In this document: positions 59,932-64,000 of the stretch, in pieces
Position numbering within the stretch: the first letter of the stretch is position 1
How the letters are laid out: each line of letters opens with the position of its first letter
From: an uncultured Flaviramulus sp.
GTDB lineage: Bacteria; Bacteroidota; Bacteroidia; Flavobacteriales; Flavobacteriaceae
Direction: 5' to 3'
DNA: 64,000 bases
Assembly (NCBI GenBank): GCA_947495125.1
Contig: CANLXL010000002.1
Span: 62,001-126,000, forward strand
Program-made: the position numbers and the translations under genes
The notes under the pieces: model-generated
Database searches by the model: none
What the model was told of the DNA's origin: nothing
What the model saw: only the letters and a program-made list of their open reading frames with translations

Positions 59932-61375
59932 TATGGTGATCTTTTTTATTTTGAAATTTAGAAATCAAAAAGCATACCAATACATTCAATCCAAATCCAA
60001 TGAGACCAACATGTATTCCTGAAATGGTTTTTACTCCAAATAAAAATGTAATTACAGCAAAAAGGAATCCTATGCAAATTCCACATAGCATCGCTTTTGA
60101 AGTCACATTTTTAGCATGAATACCTAATAAAAAAAGCGGTGCTATTTGAATTAATATTTGCATCTTAAGTTCAATAAGCCCCCAAAGTGTTATTTTGGGT
60201 TGAAGTGCCACTAATACCATAATAATCATAATGATCCACGAAAAACGTTTACCGACTTTGGTCAATTGTTCGCTGGAATGATTCTTAAATATAGATTTTC
60301 CTAAAATGTCTTTTGCCACTATTGAGGATAAAGTTAGTAAAACAGAATCTGCTGTCGACATAATAGCCGCCAACAACCCAACAACGACCACGACCATTAA
60401 TCCAAAGGAAAAGGCAGATTCACTCCCCCAAAGCCGAAGCATTTCCGGTAAGACCGTATCTTTGGAAACACCTGTCGAGTTTACAAAATGAGGTATACTA
60501 ATAACACCTAACAGAAATAGAATAACAACAGTTATTAACGGCATAAATATCATGGCGCCCAGAGATTGCTTCAAACTTTTTACAGATTTCGCAGCATAAA
60601 TGCGTTGAATAACTTGTGGGTATACAGCAGCTCCTAAACCAACCATAAGAACAATGCTTCCCCAATACATGAGATACTCATTATTTGGTATACCAATTTT
60701 ATCAGGTTCGTTTTCAATCAGCCATTCACTTATTTTTGTTAATTCTACAGTATCCGGCATAACCATTATAAAAATGCCCACCAGTCCTAAAAATAACATA
60801 ACGCCTTGAATAACATCAGTCCATGCAACGGCCCGCATACCGCCAAGGGATTCATAAATAAGGACGACAAAGGCAAGAAAAACAACACCTGCCCAATATG
60901 GGATTTGTCCATCAGTGATGCTCCTGGTAATATGACCCATAGCCATTAATTGCGATAGCAAAAAGTTTATGGCGACAATGACCAAAATGATATTAGCGAT
61001 TAAGGTAAGTATAGGAAGCTTAAACCGGAAATCGAACCAATCTCCAGGTGTAATAAATTCAAATTTCCGCGATATTTGATATAACTGAGGCGCAAAGGTT
61101 AAGTAAAAGACTACTACCGCCGTCATGTACCCTAATACCATAATCATTCCCATACCCTGATTTACAACTTCGGCAGGAGTAACCAACATGGTGTTGGCAC
61201 TGTATTGAGTTGCATAAAGTGTAAATAAAAGTACAAAAGAACCTAGTCCGCCTCCGGCTAAATAAAAATCTTTGAGTGCGTTAGATTTTCGCTGTTTATT
61301 GGCAAATAGCCCAAGGATGATGAGTATTATTAGGTAAATACAGATGCAAATAATTATAGTATATGTGGCATCCAT
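59924..61375 (-). CDS. Sodium:solute symporter (SSS family)
   Basis: A 483-residue transporter with about 12-13 helices. SSS signatures: LKDFYLAGGGLGSFVLLFTLYATQYSANTM (in part), YESLGGMRAVAWTDVIQG, and GLLAAIMSTADSVLLTLSSIVAKD (in part). These Na+-driven importers take sugars, sialic acid, amino acids or similar solutes. Directly upstream is a gene for a two-helix protein, and further up a glycoside hydrolase and a sulfatase, so uptake of the released monosaccharide is the likely role. Confidence 0.92.
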   Translation of the reverse strand: MDATYTIIICICIYLIILIILGLFANKQRKSNALKDFYLAGGGLGSFVLLFTLYATQYSANTMLVTPAEVVNQGMGMIMVLGYMTAVVVFYLTFAPQLYQISRKFEFITPGDWFDFRFKLPILTLIANIILVIVAINFLLSQLMAMGHITRSITDGQIPYWAGVVFLAFVVLIYESLGGMRAVAWTDVIQGVMLFLGLVGIFIMVMPDTVELTKISEWLIENEPDKIGIPNNEYLMYWGSIVLMVGLGAAVYPQVIQRIYAAKSVKSLKQSLGAMIFMPLITVVILFLLGVISIPHFVNSTGVSKDTVLPEMLRLWGSESAFSFGLMVVVVVGLLAAIMSTADSVLLTLSSIVAKDILGKSIFKNHSSEQLTKVGKRFSWIIMIIMVLVALQPKITLWGLIELKMQILIQIAPLFLLGIHAKNVTSKAMLCGICIGFLFAVITFLFGVKTISGIHVGLIGFGLNVLVCFLISKFQNKKDHHNV

Positions 61376-61378
61376 AAT

Positions 61379-61582
61379 TTAGTCTTTCCAAAATCTTTTA
61401 ATTATCCAAACCGTAAATAGGGCTATAATCACAATAACAAAAATGCATAATACAATCCAAAAGGGAAGCCCCCATGTGAGTTGCATAGATATTGATTTTG
61501 GAATATACCAAGGGATTGAAAACGAAAACAAAATAAAGTAAACGGTCCAAACCCAATTTGGGAATACTTTTTTTAGATTCAT
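61379..61582 (-). CDS. Small two-helix partner of the symporter
   Basis: A 67-residue protein with two helices (WVWTVYFILFSFSIPWYIP; LPFWIVLCIFVIVIIALFTVWII, in part), in the pattern of the small DUF3311-like proteins that go with SSS symporters. It lies 3 bases before the symporter ATG. Probably a stability or gating subunit. Confidence 0.7.
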   Translation of the reverse strand: MNLKKVFPNWVWTVYFILFSFSIPWYIPKSISMQLTWGLPFWIVLCIFVIVIIALFTVWIIKRFWKD

Positions 61583-61650
61583 ATTTCGAATTTAGATGAT
61601 TTATTTAAAATAACGCATAATATCGTGTATTATTAAAAGCCATCAATATT

Positions 61651-62742
61651 CTATTTGGTTTTAATGGGAATATGAATGTTAAATGGCAGGTTAATACTGT
61701 CGTTGCTATTTTTAAGTTGAGCTGCACAAAACAGCATTGCAGGTTTGCCATGTTCGTTTAGCCATACCTGTGGTCTTTCCAAGTAAGTTAATGCACTAAC
61801 ACTACCATCTTCCCATGCGACCTCAGGTTTCATGACATTCGGATTTTTGGCAGTTTCCCAACGCTCTCCATCTTTTGACGTGAAAAGTGCCAGCCCATGA
61901 TGTCCGGTGTAAAGTCCTCTCTGGTCGTCCAGAATCGCATAATAGCTCTCATCCTGAAACCATAAAAAGGGATCTTCAGCCTCCTTATCTGTAAGAATAG
62001 GTTCCTTGGCAATCGTAAATGGTCCATCCGGATTTAACGCGGTTGCCATGCACTGTATCATTCTAGTCTTTAGTTCCGGTTTATTGGAGCGCGTCTTAAA
62101 AATCATGAGGAAGGACCCATCCGGTTTTTGACAAACGCTGGGGTTTACCATATAGCCTTCTGCGCCTTTACCGGCTTGATATGCTATTAACGGTGATTTA
62201 GAAACTTCCCATGGTCCCCCAGGGTTTTCAGCCACAGCAACCCCTATACGTTGTCCCCAACGGTGATTTTCTTTTTGGTTTTTTTGTCCAAAATCTTCAT
62301 TCACATGTGAAATAAAATACAGGTAGTACTTGTTATTGAATTTTTTTATATGCGGATTATGTGCCGATTGTTCATTCCAATGTCCTTTTCCGAAGCCTTT
62401 CAATATTACCTTTTCATGGGTATAGGGACCATCAGGAGCATGGGCAGTAGCGTATGCAATTTCTGAATAATCCAACCATCCTCCAAACCCTTTAGATTTC
62501 GGCCATCTCGAATAATAAAGATGGTACCTTTTGTCTTCGCCTTGAGCCATTGATGCTCCCCAAATATAATAGTTAGGGTCTTTGAGCACCGCATGTTTCG
62601 GTACAGGTAGAATCAGTTTGCTTAAGTCCAGCGCTGTATCGCAAGGTATTGCTGCTTGTTGCGTTTCTTTTTTCTTCTGCTCTCTGCAAGTGAAGACCAT
62701 TAAAGAAAAGGAGATGACTATTATTAAACTATGTTTTTTCAT
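61651..62742 (-). CDS. GH43-like beta-propeller glycoside hydrolase, lipoprotein
   Basis: A 363-residue lipoprotein (LMVFTC then REQKKK, charged tail). Propeller blades: YYIWGASMAQGEDKRYHLYYSRWP (in part), AHNPHIKKFNNKYYLYFISH, MVNPSVCQKPDGSFLMIFKT, AEDPFLWFQDESYYAILDD. The acidic residues of a five-bladed GH-F type (GH43/GH117-like) active site are plausible (WNEQSAHNP, EDPF) but the family is not certain. Acting with the sulfatase, it would cut a glycosidic bond in a sulfated polysaccharide. 78 bases after the sulfatase gene on the same strand. Confidence 0.7.
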   Translation of the reverse strand: MKKHSLIIVISFSLMVFTCREQKKKETQQAAIPCDTALDLSKLILPVPKHAVLKDPNYYIWGASMAQGEDKRYHLYYSRWPKSKGFGGWLDYSEIAYATAHAPDGPYTHEKVILKGFGKGHWNEQSAHNPHIKKFNNKYYLYFISHVNEDFGQKNQKENHRWGQRIGVAVAENPGGPWEVSKSPLIAYQAGKGAEGYMVNPSVCQKPDGSFLMIFKTRSNKPELKTRMIQCMATALNPDGPFTIAKEPILTDKEAEDPFLWFQDESYYAILDDQRGLYTGHHGLALFTSKDGERWETAKNPNVMKPEVAWEDGSVSALTYLERPQVWLNEHGKPAMLFCAAQLKNSNDSINLPFNIHIPIKTK

Positions 62743-62820
62743 AGGTTTACCTTATAATTTATGATGCATAAAGTTGTAATGTTATTGTGATGTCGGTGTT
62801 ACCACAAAATCATCTATAGA

Positions 62821-64000
62821 TTAATCTAAGTTTGGAATGATCCAATCTTTGATCCCCTCTGATTCTTTTTGCGCATTATAGGCCACCCAAAACGGTTTTT
62901 CTTTTGCCAATGGTACATTTTCATTAACCATATAGGGTTTAACCTTATGCCACCAGGCATCATAAACTTTTCGCATTTCGGCAACAACCTCGGGGTGATC
63001 TGAAGCGATATCCTGTGTTTGTCCGGGATCGCTGATCACATCGTAAAGCTCTTTATTATTAATCAACCGATAACGCTCATTTCTCACTGCACAATTTTTG
63101 TAAATAGCACTATCCGGGTTTGAGCTTTCCAGTGTTCCAACCCAGCGCTTACTGCCTTCCTGATCTCCAGCGTTTCCGGGATGTAATGGCCATCTTCCGC
63201 CATGCACAAAACGATAGCGGTCGTTGGCTTTATACGTGTCATCCTGAAGATAAGGAAGGAAGCTTCGTCCATCTAAACCTGATATTTCGGAAATATCAAC
63301 GCCAGCAATATCTGCAAACGTGGGTAAAATGTCATAATGATTTAACAAAGCATCAACTTTCTTTCCCGGGACAAATTTCCCGGGCCATCTTATAAAAAAT
63401 GGAACGCGTGTTCCACCTTCATGAGCACTCCCCTTAAAACCTTTCATCCCAGCGTTGTAGGTTTTTCCATGAACATTATTTTGCCCACCGTAGGTTTTCC
63501 CATTATCCGACATAAATATTAAAATGGTATTATCGGCAATACCCCAGGACTCCAATTTGCTCATCAGTCTTCCGAGATTATCATCAATATTTTCAATCAT
63601 ACCATAAAAACCTTGAGCTTTTTCAGGGTAACCTTGCTCAACAAATTTCTTTTTATAGGATTCCGGAGCAATAAAAGGACCGTGGGGCGCATTGGTTGTG
63701 ATATAGGCAAAAAACGGTTGATCTTCTTCAGATTTATCTTTGATCCATGACAAGGCTTGCGTGAAAAATATATCTGTACAGAATCCTTTGGTTTTAACAA
63801 AGGTTCCATTGTGTTTAATGGCAGGGTCAAAATATCCATTGTTAGGAGCATCGGCGCAAGAACCGGGATAGGCCTGACCAATACCACCGGCACCGTGAAT
63901 AAAGACTTCATCAAATCCACGACTTTCGGGCTGATATTCCGATTCATCACCCAAATGCCATTTTCCAAAGATACCACTGGTATAGCCTCCGTTTTTCAGA
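62821..64000 (-). CDS. Sulfatase (N-terminal part outside window)
   Basis: The frame is open to the right edge: the residues before LGDESEYQ read NGGYTSGIFGKWHLG, the conserved second half of the sulfatase core. The first motif with the formylglycine Cys/Ser is outside. Inside: THAPHGPF-like NAPHGPF, LIFMSDNGKTYGG with metal-site D/N, KGSAHEGGTRVPFFIRWPG and LYDVISDPGQTQDIA. A formylglycine-dependent S1-type sulfatase that removes sulfate from a glycan. Specificity cannot be told without the rest. Confidence 0.9.
   Translation of the reverse strand, partial: LKNGGYTSGIFGKWHLGDESEYQPESRGFDEVFIHGAGGIGQAYPGSCADAPNNGYFDPAIKHNGTFVKTKGFCTDIFFTQALSWIKDKSEEDQPFFAYITTNAPHGPFIAPESYKKKFVEQGYPEKAQGFYGMIENIDDNLGRLMSKLESWGIADNTILIFMSDNGKTYGGQNNVHGKTYNAGMKGFKGSAHEGGTRVPFFIRWPGKFVPGKKVDALLNHYDILPTFADIAGVDISEISGLDGRSFLPYLQDDTYKANDRYRFVHGGRWPLHPGNAGDQEGSKRWVGTLESSNPDSAIYKNCAVRNERYRLINNKELYDVISDPGQTQDIASDHPEVVAEMRKVYDAWWHKVKPYMVNENVPLAKEKPFWVAYNAQKESEGIKDWIIPNLD

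Noticed and set aside
1-64000. rRNA, tRNA, CRISPR arrays, insertion sequences and prophage genes.
   Set aside because: None was seen: no transposase or integrase motifs, no regular repeat-spacer arrays and no cloverleaf-like gaps.

Overview
The window looks like a chromosomal segment of a marine-type member of the Flavobacteriaceae (Bacteroidota). The DNA is AT-rich and start contexts have A/T-rich leaders instead of Shine-Dalgarno boxes. Several gaps carry the Bacteroidota -7 promoter box TAnnTTTG. Type IX secretion C-terminal domains, SusC/SusD pairs, FecI/FecR sigma/anti-sigma pairs and the hpt-adk/obgE and purK-purE neighbourhoods all point the same way. I saw no rRNA, tRNA, CRISPR array, phage or insertion sequence.

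Layout: (1) 1-9281: the end of a PD40/OmpA envelope protein, a HAD phosphatase, a SprT-like metalloprotease, a GDP-mannose pyrophosphorylase, a DUF389 membrane protein, an MlaE/MlaF-type lipid ABC transporter, a PafA-like alkaline phosphatase and a secreted nuclease. (2) 9378-22364: a type IX-secreted five-repeat protein, then a FecI sigma, FecR anti-sigma, STN-SusC, SusD, two discoidin-like surface lipoproteins and a small secreted protein. This reads as a self-regulated outer-membrane uptake system with no degradative enzyme beside it. (3) 22546-29850: glycosyltransferase, methyltransferase, FabH-like ketosynthase, glycine dehydrogenase, a UbiA-like membrane protein and a compact ECF sigma/zinc anti-sigma pair. 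(4) 29913-37470: an accessory stretch of small membrane proteins under a GbsR-like repressor with a visible operator pair, two XRE regulators with a repeated operator, an AraC/DJ-1 regulator, a membrane-anchored MepA-like peptidase and several small conserved proteins. (5) 37592-45418: core genes (M3 peptidase, purE, purK, an hpt-adk fusion, obgE, a voltage-gated K+ channel). (6) 45421-57279: an M64 peptidase, a DoxX protein, a 2188-residue alpha-2-macroglobulin carrying an inserted TonB plug, a TPR protein and Mpl. (7) 57440-64000: an orphan membrane protein, then a leftward run of sulfatase (cut by the window edge), GH43-like hydrolase, a small membrane partner, an SSS symporter and a cell-wall amidase. 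Together these resemble a sulfated-glycan use locus.

The most notable non-gene signals are: degenerate seven-base tandem repeats filling four gaps between co-directional genes; an ACTTTCA-N8-TGAAAGT operator in front of both the GbsR-like gene and the membrane operon next to it; three GGTACYTC boxes at exactly 20-bp steps before fecR; a candidate small RNA between purE and the M3 peptidase; and a 149-bp perfect duplication inside the type IX-secreted protein. All function calls rest on motif recognition by eye; no database search was run.
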